Shown here piece by piece: positions 1-7,729 of a stretch of DNA of 64,000 bases (positions are counted from its first letter, which is position 1; each line of letters starts with the position of its first letter). The notes under the pieces were generated by a model. That model was not told the origin of the DNA and ran no database searches. It saw only the letters and a list, made by a program, of their open reading frames with translations. Made by a program: the position numbers and the translations under genes. The stretch comes from Olsenella sp. KGMB02461. Its GTDB lineage: Bacteria > Actinomycetota > Coriobacteriia > Coriobacteriales > Atopobiaceae. Where the stretch lies: positions 62,001 to 126,000 of the forward strand of contig NZ_JABAHI010000012.1 of the NCBI RefSeq assembly GCF_012584445.1, written 5' to 3'.

Positions 1-166
1 CGGCATCGATGCCTTGGGCGAGGTCACGGTGCGCGTGGTGGCTGCCGACGGCCGCGTCTACATCGGCCGCGGCTCCGACGGCGACATCATCGCGAGCTCC
101 GCCCTGGCCTACATCAACGCCCTGAACCGCCTCATCGCAGACGCCCGCGACCGCTCCGGCGACTAA
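1..166 (+). CDS. leuA: 2-isopropylmalate synthase, C-terminal end (partial)
   Basis: The reading frame is open from base 2 and stops at 164-166, giving about 54 residues that start [12 protein letters not shown] and include [23 protein letters not shown]. This matches the end of the LeuA regulatory (leucine-binding) domain, where a G-x-G-x-x-x-D-I-I/V-x-A-S-x-x-A-Y-x-x-A-x-N pattern is typical. LeuA condenses acetyl-CoA with 2-oxoisovalerate, the first committed step of leucine synthesis. The downstream leuC, leuD and leuB genes on the same strand fit a leu operon. Only the tail is visible, so nothing can be said about the catalytic domain. Confidence 0.85.
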   Translation, partial: GIDALGEVTVRVVAADGRVYIGRGSDGDIIASSALAYINALNRLIADARDRSGD

Positions 167-180
167 CCTGGAGCCCATCA

Positions 181-229
181 TGCCGAGAACCCCTGCCATT
201 CCTGGTAGGGACAGGCGGGTTTCTCGGCA
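181..229. repeat. Inverted pair of the dispersed TTTCTCGGCA motif
   Basis: TGCCGAGAACCCC at 181-193 faces GGGTTTCTCGGCA at 217-229. The arms can pair across a spacer of about 23 bases, in the gap between leuA and leuC. The right half is an exact 13-mer copy of the window-wide repeat. It may act as an RNA hairpin between the two genes, or as a REP-type element. Confidence 0.75.
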
Positions 230-287
230 GCTTTTGAGACTGCAGCGTCCCAGCCTGCGACATCGATATATCTCGAAGGAGCAATCT

Positions 288-1553
288 ATGACCCGACCTA
301 TGACCATGGCCGAGAAGATCTTGGCCGCCCATGCCGGACTGCCTGAGGTCCACCCGGGACAGCTGGTGGAGTGCGACCTGGACCTGGTGCTGGCCAACGA
401 CATCACTGCTCCCATCGCCATCGATGTGGTGGAGGATCTGGGCGGCGGCGTGTGGGATGCAGATCGGGTGTGCCTGGTGCCCGACCACTACGCGCCCAAC
501 AAAGACATCAAGAGCGCCGAGCAAACCAAGAAGATGCGCGACTTTGCCCATGCCCACTCCATCACGCACTTCTGGGAGCAGGGTCGCGCCGGCATCGAGC
601 ATGCCCTCTTGCCCGAGCAGGGCGTAGTGGCGCCCGGCGACCTGGTCATTGGCGCCGACTCCCACACCTGCACCTACGGCGCTTTAGGCGCCTTCTCCAC
701 CGGTGTGGGCTCCACCGACGCCGGCGTGGGCATGGCTACCGGCCGCGCCTGGTTCCGCGTGCCCGAGACCCTGCGCATCCAGGTGGAGGGTCAGCTGGCC
801 CCCGACGTCTCTGCCAAGGACGTCATCCTGCATATCATCGGCACCATTGGGGTGGACGGCGCCCTTTACCAGGCTATGGAGTTTGGAGGCTCGGCCATCA
901 GCGATCTCTCGGTGGAAGGTCGCCTCACCATCGCCAACATGGCCATCGAGGCGGGGGCCAAGGCAGGCCTCTTCGAGGTGGACGAGAAGACCGAAGCCTG
1001 GCTTGATGGTCGCACCCAGCGCCCCTGGACCCCCTACGCTCCCGACCCCGACGCCACCTACGCGCGCACCCTGGTGATCGACGCCGCAGACATCGTGCCT
1101 ACCGTGGCCTGGCCACACCTGCCCTCGGCGACGCGGCCGGTGTCTGAGTCGCGTCATGTGGCCGTCGACCAGGTGGTCATCGGCAGCTGCACCAACGGGC
1201 GCATCGAGGACATGCGCGAAGCCGCCGATATCTTGGAAGGGCGCCAAGTAGCCCCCACGGTGCGCTGCATTGTGATCCCCGCCACCCAAGAGGTCTGGCG
1301 CCAGTGCATGATCGAGGGCTTGATGGACATCTTCCTGGACGCCAACTGCGTCATTTCCACCCCCACCTGCGGCCCCTGCTTGGGAGGCTACATGGGCATC
1401 CTGGCCGAAGGCGAGCGCTGCGTTTCCACCACCAACCGCAACTTCGTGGGCCGCATGGGCGCCAAGTCCTCGGAGGTCTATCTGGCTAGCCCTGCCGTCG
1501 CCGCCGCCAGCGCAGTGGCCGGCAGCATCGCAGCCCCCTCTGACCTGGACTAA
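288..1553 (+). CDS. leuC: 3-isopropylmalate dehydratase, large subunit
   Basis: A 421-residue aconitase-family protein that, with LeuD, isomerises 2-isopropylmalate to 3-isopropylmalate. The start MTRPMTMAEKILAAHAG is chosen because the frame's upstream part (180-287) runs through the inverted repeat, while GAAGGAG lies just before 288. An in-frame ATG at 300 is a possible alternative. Family signatures are visible: GADSHTCTYGALGAFSTG, VVIGSCTNGRIEDMR and STPTCGPCLGGYMGIL, the last two carrying the cysteines that bind the 4Fe-4S cluster. It is the archaeal/bacterial short LeuC type of about 420 residues. It precedes leuD by 165 bases. Confidence 0.95.
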   Translation: MTRPMTMAEKILAAHAGLPEVHPGQLVECDLDLVLANDITAPIAIDVVEDLGGGVWDADRVCLVPDHYAPNKDIKSAEQTKKMRDFAHAHSITHFWEQGRAGIEHALLPEQGVVAPGDLVIGADSHTCTYGALGAFSTGVGSTDAGVGMATGRAWFRVPETLRIQVEGQLAPDVSAKDVILHIIGTIGVDGALYQAMEFGGSAISDLSVEGRLTIANMAIEAGAKAGLFEVDEKTEAWLDGRTQRPWTPYAPDPDATYARTLVIDAADIVPTVAWPHLPSATRPVSESRHVAVDQVVIGSCTNGRIEDMREAADILEGRQVAPTVRCIVIPATQEVWRQCMIEGLMDIFLDANCVISTPTCGPCLGGYMGILAEGERCVSTTNRNFVGRMGAKSSEVYLASPAVAAASAVAGSIAAPSDLD

Positions 1554-1648
1554 CGCCGCTACTGGCTGCGCATCCGCCCTGTGCCCCGGCCTCACAGGTG
1601 CTTCGACCCTTGGGGACACGGGCTTCTCGGCAGCTCGCCCTGCTTTGG

Positions 1649-1702
1649 CCCACGCCTTCCGACCCCACGCCTCACCCCACGCCTTCCGACCCCACGCCTT
1701 CC
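1649..1702 (+). repeat. Short tandem repeat, four copies of CCCACGCCT
   Basis: CCCACGCCT begins at 1649, 1664, 1676 and 1691, with spacings of 15, 12 and 15 bases, in the leuC-leuD gap just before the leuD ribosome-binding site. A copy of TTCTCGGCA also lies at 1624-1632. No function is evident; slipped-strand duplication is the simplest origin. Confidence 0.7.
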
Positions 1703-1718
1703 GCTCGAAAGGAGCGCC

Positions 1719-2252
1719 ATGTATTTTGAAGGACGCGCGTTTCGCTATGGGCGCGACGTCGACACCGACGTCATCATTCCCGCCCGCTACCTCAACACTT
1801 CGGACTCGGCCGCGCTGGCCGCCCACGCTATGGAGGACTTGGATCCCACGTTCGCTGCCTCGGTGACGCCCGGCGACCTCATCGTCGCCGACGAGAACTT
1901 TGGCTGCGGCTCCTCCCGCGAGCACGCCCCGGTGGCCCTCAAAGCCGCCGGCGTCTCCTGCGTCATCGCCAAAAGCTTCGCCCGCATCTTCTACCGAAAC
2001 GCCATCAACATGGGCCTCCCCATTTTGGAGTGCCCTCCCGCCGTCGACGCTATCGCGCAAGGCCAGACCGTTGCCGTCGATACCGACAAGGGCCTCATCC
2101 GCAACCTGGACACAGGTGAGTCCTTCTCGGCAGAGCCTTTCCCGCCCTTCCTGGTAGAGATCATCGACGCTGGCGGCCTGGTAGAGCGCACCCGCCGCAA
2201 GATGGCTTCAGCTGACAGCGCGACTTTGGAGGACGCTCATGAAGAGCTATAA
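1719..2252 (+). CDS. leuD: 3-isopropylmalate dehydratase, small subunit
   Basis: A 177-residue swivelling-domain partner of LeuC. The start [19 protein letters not shown] follows GAAAGGAGCGCC; the upstream part of the open frame is the proline-rich translation of the tandem repeat and is not likely coding. The family motifs [13 protein letters not shown] and [16 protein letters not shown] are present. A TTCTCGGCA copy sits in frame at 2124-2132. The stop overlaps the leuB start by 14 bases, which suggests translational coupling. Confidence 0.95.
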   Translation: MYFEGRAFRYGRDVDTDVIIPARYLNTSDSAALAAHAMEDLDPTFAASVTPGDLIVADENFGCGSSREHAPVALKAAGVSCVIAKSFARIFYRNAINMGLPILECPPAVDAIAQGQTVAVDTDKGLIRNLDTGESFSAEPFPPFLVEIIDAGGLVERTRRKMASADSATLEDAHEEL

Positions 2253-3351
2253 GATCTGCTGCTTGCCCGGCGACGGCATCGGCCCCGAGATCATGGCGGC
2301 CGGTCGCCAGGTGCTCGATGCGGCTGCGTCGCGCTTTGGCTTTGAGGCGAACTGCCAGGAGCAGCTTATCGGTGGTGCAGCTATTGATGAGTGTGGGGAC
2401 CCGCTGCCTGCGGCTACGCTGGAGGCAGCCCAGGCTGCCGATGCCGTGCTGCTGGCCAGCGTGGGCGGACCCAAGTGGGACTCCACCGACCCCTCGCGCC
2501 CCCGACCCGAGCAGGGGCTTTTGGGTATCCGCAAGGCGCTGGGGCTCTACTGCAACCTGCGGCCGGTGCATGTGTTTGACGCGCTGGCAGACGCTTCAAG
2601 CCTTAAGCCCGAGCTGGTGCGCGGAGTCGACATGCTCATCGTCCGCGAGCTCACCGGCGGCCTCTACTTTGGCGCGCGCGAGCGCATCGAGGATGCTCCC
2701 GGCGCGGGGATGGATGGCGAGCCGGGCGTGTGGTGCTCCGATGCCTGCGAGTACGGCGAGGGCGAGATCGAGCGTGTGGTGCGCTACGCCTTTGAGGCGG
2801 CTGCGGGGCGTCCGCAGGCCAAGGTGTGCTCGGTGGACAAGGCCAACGTGCTGGATACCAGCCGCCTCTGGCGCGACGTGTCCCATCGCGTAGCTGCCGA
2901 GTATCCCCAGGTGGCCTTCTCCGACATGCTGGTAGACAACTGCGCCATGCAGCTGGTGGCGCGTCCGTCGCAGTTCGACGTCATTGTCACCGAGAACACC
3001 TTTGGCGACATTCTCTCCGATGAGGCTTCCATGGTCGCTGGCTCCCTGGGCATGCTGGCCAGCGCCAGCTTGGGCGACGGAACGCCGCTCTTTGAGCCCA
3101 GTCACGGTTCGGCCCCTGATATCGCAGGTCAGGGTATCGCCAACCCGCTGGCGCAGATCCTTTCTGTGGCGCTGATGTGCCGCCATGGGCTAGGGGAGTC
3201 CGCTGCTGCCGACGCCATCGAAGCGGCGGTGGAGTCCGTGCTCAACGCCGGTTGGCGCACCGTCGACATCGCTGACGACGCCACCCCGGAGACTCGCATC
3301 CTCTCCACCGATGCCATGGCCGCCAAGGTAGTCGAGGCTTTGGGGGAGTAG
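2239..3351 (+). CDS. leuB: 3-isopropylmalate dehydrogenase
   Basis: A 370-residue NAD-dependent oxidative decarboxylase for the third leucine step. The N-terminus [14 protein letters not shown], the substrate-binding [10 protein letters not shown] region, the VDKANVL segment and the [13 protein letters not shown] and [10 protein letters not shown] motifs are all typical of LeuB. Its ATG overlaps the end of leuD and TTTGGAGGACGCTC supplies the ribosome-binding site. It is the last gene of the leu run; a strong hairpin follows at 3410. Confidence 0.96.
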   Translation: MKSYKICCLPGDGIGPEIMAAGRQVLDAAASRFGFEANCQEQLIGGAAIDECGDPLPAATLEAAQAADAVLLASVGGPKWDSTDPSRPRPEQGLLGIRKALGLYCNLRPVHVFDALADASSLKPELVRGVDMLIVRELTGGLYFGARERIEDAPGAGMDGEPGVWCSDACEYGEGEIERVVRYAFEAAAGRPQAKVCSVDKANVLDTSRLWRDVSHRVAAEYPQVAFSDMLVDNCAMQLVARPSQFDVIVTENTFGDILSDEASMVAGSLGMLASASLGDGTPLFEPSHGSAPDIAGQGIANPLAQILSVALMCRHGLGESAAADAIEAAVESVLNAGWRTVDIADDATPETRILSTDAMAAKVVEALGE

Positions 3352-3409
3352 GGGCTGGTTGAGTTGCTTCAGCTAGCTGGTTATGCAACTCATCCGCTTT
3401 TATGTCTTT

Positions 3410-3444
3410 GCAAAGCACCTGGGTTATGTGCCCAGGTGCTTTGC
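3410..3444 (+). terminator. Hairpin terminator after leuB
   Basis: GCAAAGCACCTGGG (3410-3423) pairs perfectly with CCCAGGTGCTTTGC (3431-3444) around a 7-base loop. Only ATTT follows, so the U-tract is weak. Its place 58 bases after the leuB stop fits the end of the leu operon. Confidence 0.7.
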
Positions 3445-3981
3445 ATTTGGTAGCTATTGCCGAGGGCTGAGGCTAGATTTGGTCGTAGTAATGATGGCCG
3501 AGGTTATTGCTTTAGGACCTGTGTAAGAACGCCCAGCGTGATCTTGGTAAAAAGGTTTGCCAACCTGGTTTCCTTGGCAGCGCACTCTTCCAATCCAGTA
3601 TCCTTGGCAGGATGCAAATACCTTGGATCTGCCAATCTATTTACTTTTATCTTGAGGTTTAGCAAAAGCCGCCGCCATTCTTGCCTCTATGGCAGAGCTC
3701 TGACACCAAAAGCCTTCCAGTCTGACCTGGTTGGCATTCATATCTTCCAAAGTGCACTAGCTGGCAGACACATACGCTTTCCGTGCAGCCTCGATGAGCC
3801 ACAAGTCATGTCAAAGCTTTCGTGCACAAGAGGTGCCATCAAAGCTATCTCGACGTATCCAGCAGATCATGGACACTCTATGAAAAGAAAAAAGCAGTAT
3901 GAATAAGTAATGGAAAAATCAATAATGCATCCATAGAGCTACCAGCGGGTTTTCTTAATAAGATAAATACATCAATAAGAT
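3445..3981. other. AT-rich spacer with degenerate motif copies, no convincing gene
   Basis: An open frame exists at 3457-3906 but lacks a ribosome-binding site and recognisable domains, and its composition is atypical, so I do not call it. The stretch contains TCCTTGGCAG twice (3571-3580 and again near 3602), which looks like a decayed form of the TTTCTCGGCA motif. The AT-rich composition continues into the next gene, suggesting one transferred segment. Confidence 0.5.
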
Positions 3982-5082
3982 ATGGTACCAAATGACAAAA
4001 AAGTGACAGATTTGTGCCAGAAAATGGACAGAGTTCCGTTGCATGCTCTGCCCATGAACGCGATTCTTTGTGACATAGTCGCCTGGATGTATTTTGCATC
4101 CAAGCTGCCAGCGACAAGTATCCCAGCAGCAGAGAGCCAAGAGCTTCTTGCTCAGGCGTCCTCAAATGTTGCCTGTGCGAAGGCAGTGAGATCTCAAGTT
4201 TGGTGGAAGTCCCAGCTAGCTTTCGCGCATAGCCTGTTGGCGGCACCTCCCACACACGAGGTACCGCTGCATTTTCTTACATTGCCGGTCAATCGAGCAG
4301 GAAAACAAAACGGAGTGGTAACCCATCAATACACGGCAATGCTGCCGGACGGGTTTCTCTTTAATATCAAACCGCCTGTGGGGCTGGGTTCGCTTCAAGT
4401 AGTAGGACCTGCGGGATATCTAGCTCTTCGCGCCCGTGAAGTGGATGAAGTTCATTTAGCAGTACTGATTTCAAACCTCTGCGGCGATTACTTCTGTTTG
4501 CCTCACAAAGATGCATGTGCTTACTTCAAGCAACCTTTGTGTTCTACTCAGACAATCGCTCAATTGGCACGCTCGTTCTCAGCCAAACCGTTGGGCATAA
4601 AACGGCTTATAACTACCATGTGCTATGTGGCAAATAATGCTCACTCGCCTATGGAAACAGTCGTGCAGCTCGCACTCTCACTGCCTAAAAAGTTGGGAGG
4701 CTGTGGTCTGCCTACTCCAGAGCTCAATGCAACTATAGAGGTAGAGCCCAAATTGTCCTATCTATTGGGTGGATCAAAAGCAATAAAACCTGATGGCTTA
4801 TGGGCCAATCACCATCTGGTTTATGAATACGATAGCAATCAAGAGCATGATGAGAATAAAAATCAAATCAGGAAAGATCGTCAGCGTCGCGATGTAATGG
4901 AACGATTGGGATATACGGTAGTGACCATGGATAGTACAATATGTAAAGATGAGGTTCGTCGCAATCTTATCTTTGAACGCATTGCCAATATTCTGGGATA
5001 TTCCTTTGACTGGAGTGGTCAAGCACAAATTCGGCGTCGTGATCTCTGGGCACGCCTTATGCTCACCGGTATGTGTTGGTAA
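3982..5082 (+). CDS. Hypothetical protein with DUF559/Vsr-like nuclease C-terminus
   Basis: A 366-residue protein whose last 100 residues contain KPDGLWANHHLVYEYDSNQ, then HDENKNQIRKDRQRRDVMERLGYTVV. The D-x(n)-E-x-D spacing and the following H, D and R residues resemble DUF559/very-short-patch-repair type PD-(D/E)XK folds. The first 250 residues are unassigned; a middle part with PPVGLGSLQVVGPAGYLALRAR is faintly like proteins with an AbiEi-type N-terminus. Codon use is clearly more AT-rich than its neighbours, which suggests acquisition. No good ribosome-binding site precedes 3982, so the true start may be later (for example Met16). The gene is real by length; its role is not known. Confidence 0.6.
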   Translation: MVPNDKKVTDLCQKMDRVPLHALPMNAILCDIVAWMYFASKLPATSIPAAESQELLAQASSNVACAKAVRSQVWWKSQLAFAHSLLAAPPTHEVPLHFLTLPVNRAGKQNGVVTHQYTAMLPDGFLFNIKPPVGLGSLQVVGPAGYLALRAREVDEVHLAVLISNLCGDYFCLPHKDACAYFKQPLCSTQTIAQLARSFSAKPLGIKRLITTMCYVANNAHSPMETVVQLALSLPKKLGGCGLPTPELNATIEVEPKLSYLLGGSKAIKPDGLWANHHLVYEYDSNQEHDENKNQIRKDRQRRDVMERLGYTVVTMDSTICKDEVRRNLIFERIANILGYSFDWSGQAQIRRRDLWARLMLTGMCW

Positions 5083-5089
5083 CCCTCCA

Positions 5090-5184
5090 TGCCAAGAAGC
5101 CATTCCATCTCTTCCTGCCAAGAAACCCGCCCGTCTCCTCCAGCATCCAGTGCACGCCAGTCTGTCCTCCATCCCGAGAACCCC
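5090..5184 (-). repeat. Three degenerate copies of the dispersed motif
   Basis: TGCCAAGAAG (5090), TGCCAAGAAACCC (5116-5128) and CCCGAGAACCCC (5173) lie in the same orientation in the gap before the amidohydrolase gene. Each differs from TGCCGAGAAACCC by one or a few bases. They look like mutated members of the repeat family. Confidence 0.6.
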
Positions 5185-5288
5185 TTCCATCGCAGCTCCT
5201 GTCCCATTCCTTAATGCGCTCCATCAAACCCCGGGCCCCGCATCTATGCCACAATAGATCGTGCGGCAGTCAACTTTCAGGAGGAGCA

Positions 5289-6857
5289 ATGCAGGTCTAC
5301 GAAGGCACTATTCTCACAGTGGATGCGCGCGATTCCGTGGCTTCCTACCTGGTAGAAGACCAAGGTCGCATCCTTTACGTGGGCAACGAGCTGCCTCGGG
5401 AGTACTGCTCGGCTCCTCGCATTCGTCTGGGAAGCAGCGTGGCCTGCCCTGCCTTCGTAGATACTCACGAGCATCTGGCATCCTTCGCGACGTTCCATGC
5501 AGGGCTCAATGTGATGGACGCCCGCTCCAACAAAGAGATTCAAAGCATGATCCGCGACTTCGCTGCGAAATCCCGGGCAAAGACCCTCGTCGCCTTTGGC
5601 GCCTCCCCTTACTCGGTGGAGGAGGGCCGCCTGCTCTCTCGCCGGGAGCTTGATGAAGCCTGTCCTGACAAGCCCATCATGATGGTCAAGTATGACGGCC
5701 ACGCCTGCATTGTGAACTCCGCGCTCTTGGAGCTCGTCGAGCCCAAGGTCAAAGATCTGCGCGGCTACCACCCTCAAAGCGGCGAGATGAACCAGGAAGC
5801 CTTCTTTGCGGTCTCAGACTTCATCACCGGCAGTCTCTCCCTTCCTGAGCTTGTTTCCAACATCCAAAAAGCCATGGACTACCTGGCGTCCAAGGGCATC
5901 GGCATGGTCCATAGCGTGAGCGGGGTGGGCTTCGCCGGAAACCTGGACATCACCCTGGAGACCTGGCTTGCCAAGAGCGCCCAGGAGGGGTTCGCCATCC
6001 GCGTATTTCCCCAGTCAATGGACGTCAAGGTAGCTCAAAAGCGCGGCCTTCCGCGCATCGGCGGCTGCTTCGAGTGCGCCCTCGACGGCTGTTTTGGCAG
6101 CCAGGACGCCGCGCTCTTGGAACCTTGCTCCAACGACCCAGCCAACTCGGGCGTCCTCTACTACACCGACGAGCAGGTCCTCGCCTTCTGCCGAGCCGCC
6201 CACAGCGCCGGGCTGCAAATCGAGATGCACGCCATCGGCGACGCGGCTTTTGATCAGGCTGCTCGCTGCTTGGCCCAGGCCATCGACGAGAATCCCCGCC
6301 CAGACCACCGCCACGGCATCATTCACGCCTGCCTTCCCACGCCACAGGGCCTCGCGCTTTGCGCCGCCCATCACATCCAGTTCCCCATGCAGACCAGCTT
6401 CATCAATTGGCCCCAGGAACCCGATTCCTATCTCCGCGAGATCCTCGGCGATTCACGTGCCGAGAAACTCAACCCCCTTCGCAGCTATTGGGATGCGGGC
6501 ATCGTGCTTTCTGCGGGCAGTGACGCCCCTTGCACCGATCCCGACCCCATTCTTTGGATGGAACGCGCCTGCAACCACGATATTCCTGAGCAGTCGCTTA
6601 GGCCTCAGGAAGCCCTGCGTATGTGTACCTATAACGGCGCCTGGACCACATTCGATGAGCAAGAGCGCGGCTCGCTGGAAGCCGGAAAGATCTGCGATAT
6701 GGCCATTCTTTCGGGCAACCCCTACGAATGCGGGCGAGAGCGTCTCGGCAAGCTCAAGGTGGAAAGCCTCATCCTCTCCGGCAAGCCCTATGGCCGCCAG
6801 CGTCAAAGCGTGGCGGCAGCGGTGGCCAAAGGGATGTTCTCCAAGCATCGAGCCTAG
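5289..6857 (+). CDS. Amidohydrolase family 3 (YtcJ-like) protein
   Basis: A 522-residue metal-dependent hydrolase of the amidohydrolase superfamily. The start at MQVYEGTILTVDA follows AGGAGGAGCA; the longer upstream frame has no such signal. The metal-binding motif appears as DTHEHL (normally DxHxH), followed by a VKYDGHACIVNSALLEL segment, the EMHAIGDAAFDQA helix and a late SAGSDAPCTDPDP segment carrying a metal-site aspartate, all typical of YtcJ-type enzymes. Substrates for this family are mostly unknown; N-formyl or N-acyl amines are possible. The motif TGCCGAGAAA occurs in frame at 6458. The gene ends 8 bases from the convergent GNAT gene. Confidence 0.85.
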   Translation: MQVYEGTILTVDARDSVASYLVEDQGRILYVGNELPREYCSAPRIRLGSSVACPAFVDTHEHLASFATFHAGLNVMDARSNKEIQSMIRDFAAKSRAKTLVAFGASPYSVEEGRLLSRRELDEACPDKPIMMVKYDGHACIVNSALLELVEPKVKDLRGYHPQSGEMNQEAFFAVSDFITGSLSLPELVSNIQKAMDYLASKGIGMVHSVSGVGFAGNLDITLETWLAKSAQEGFAIRVFPQSMDVKVAQKRGLPRIGGCFECALDGCFGSQDAALLEPCSNDPANSGVLYYTDEQVLAFCRAAHSAGLQIEMHAIGDAAFDQAARCLAQAIDENPRPDHRHGIIHACLPTPQGLALCAAHHIQFPMQTSFINWPQEPDSYLREILGDSRAEKLNPLRSYWDAGIVLSAGSDAPCTDPDPILWMERACNHDIPEQSLRPQEALRMCTYNGAWTTFDEQERGSLEAGKICDMAILSGNPYECGRERLGKLKVESLILSGKPYGRQRQSVAAAVAKGMFSKHRA

Positions 6858-6865
6858 GCGAGGCC

Positions 6866-7567
6866 TCACACTTCAATTCCGTAGCGTTCCTTGATCAGCG
6901 TCCGCGCTTGTTGCCAGACGGCTCGATTCTCCTCAACGCTGGCTTTACAGGTAGCTCCCTCGTAGGGCACAAACCCCAGCTTCTCGTAGAGGCCTATGGC
7001 TGCCCAGGATTGAGCCTGCGTCACCACATAAAGAGGGCCGTCCATGGCGGAATTCTGCAAAAAGGCTTCACGGGCAGCCAGGCAGGCGGCTTTGGCGAGC
7101 CCTCGACCTTGATGCTCTGGGGCGCACATCACCCAATGGAGCCTCCAGCGCGCAGGATCGAAGTGCGCTCCGGGCCAAAGGCCGCAGGTGGCGGCCAGGT
7201 TATTATCGGCATCAAGAATGAAAAAGAGGTTGGAGGCAAAAGCTGCAGGATCAGCGGTTTCCATAGCATCCCAGAAGCTCTGGGCTTCGGCGGCGGTATA
7301 GGGAAAGCCGCAGGCGACCATAAGCTGGGACCATTGGGATCGGCGCCGCTCGGGGTGGGCGCACCAGCGGTAACCGTCGGGCAACGGGATGTTGGGCAGC
7401 GAGGAGCTGGCAGCGCAATGGATATTCGTCGTGGCACTGGCGACCGTAGCATCAGCATCAGCGCGAGCCGCAAGGTCGCTGGCCGCACGGTCACTCGCCG
7501 TATCGGCGGCATCGGGGTAGACAAGCACAAGCTCGTCGTAGGGGAGGGTGCGATCCAACAGGGGCAT
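6866..7567 (-). CDS. GNAT family N-acetyltransferase
   Basis: A 233-residue protein from the start MPLLDRTLPYDELVLVYP, preferred because GAAAGGAAC lies just before it; the frame extends 15 residues further to 7612. The acetyl-CoA binding motif A is clear in HWVMCAPEHQGRGLAKAAC (Q-x-x-G-x-G/A), and a late AAIGLYEKLGFVPYEG segment is the usual beta6-alpha4 GNAT signature. The first 70 residues are Ala/Asp-rich and not conserved-looking. Substrate unknown. It is transcribed divergently from the HTH-LicC-LicA fusion at 7730 and shares a control region with it. Confidence 0.85.
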   Translation of the reverse strand: MPLLDRTLPYDELVLVYPDAADTASDRAASDLAARADADATVASATTNIHCAASSSLPNIPLPDGYRWCAHPERRRSQWSQLMVACGFPYTAAEAQSFWDAMETADPAAFASNLFFILDADNNLAATCGLWPGAHFDPARWRLHWVMCAPEHQGRGLAKAACLAAREAFLQNSAMDGPLYVVTQAQSWAAIGLYEKLGFVPYEGATCKASVEENRAVWQQARTLIKERYGIEV

Positions 7568-7608
7568 AAGGTTCCTTTCAGGAGCGTTCATGGTGATAGT
7601 GCTATCGT

Positions 7609-7632
7609 GCATACATGAACGTTATAGTATGC
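7609..7632. promoter_or_regulatory. Inverted repeat in a divergent promoter region
   Basis: GCATAC (7609-7614) and GTATGC (7627-7632) form an inverted repeat with a 12-base spacer between the GNAT gene and the HTH-containing fusion gene. GATAG/CTATC, another small inverted repeat, lies about 25 bases to the left. An AT-rich TATATA stretch follows near 7640. The layout suits an operator serving both genes; no direct evidence of binding. Confidence 0.35.
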
Positions 7633-7729
7633 AGTGGTATATATAAACGCGCAGCGTCCCCTAGCTCTAGCGAGTGCGAGGATGCGCAAGTAGCAGGACG
7701 CCTGTCCCTACTATATAAGGAACTCATTC

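Noticed and set aside
180-287. N-terminal extension of leuC beginning at 180
   Set aside because: It crosses the inverted repeat and lacks a ribosome-binding site, whereas 288 has GAAGGAG and a normal family start.
3457-3906. 149-residue open frame after leuB
   Set aside because: No ribosome-binding site, no recognisable domain, and the sequence is AT-rich spacer with short repeats.
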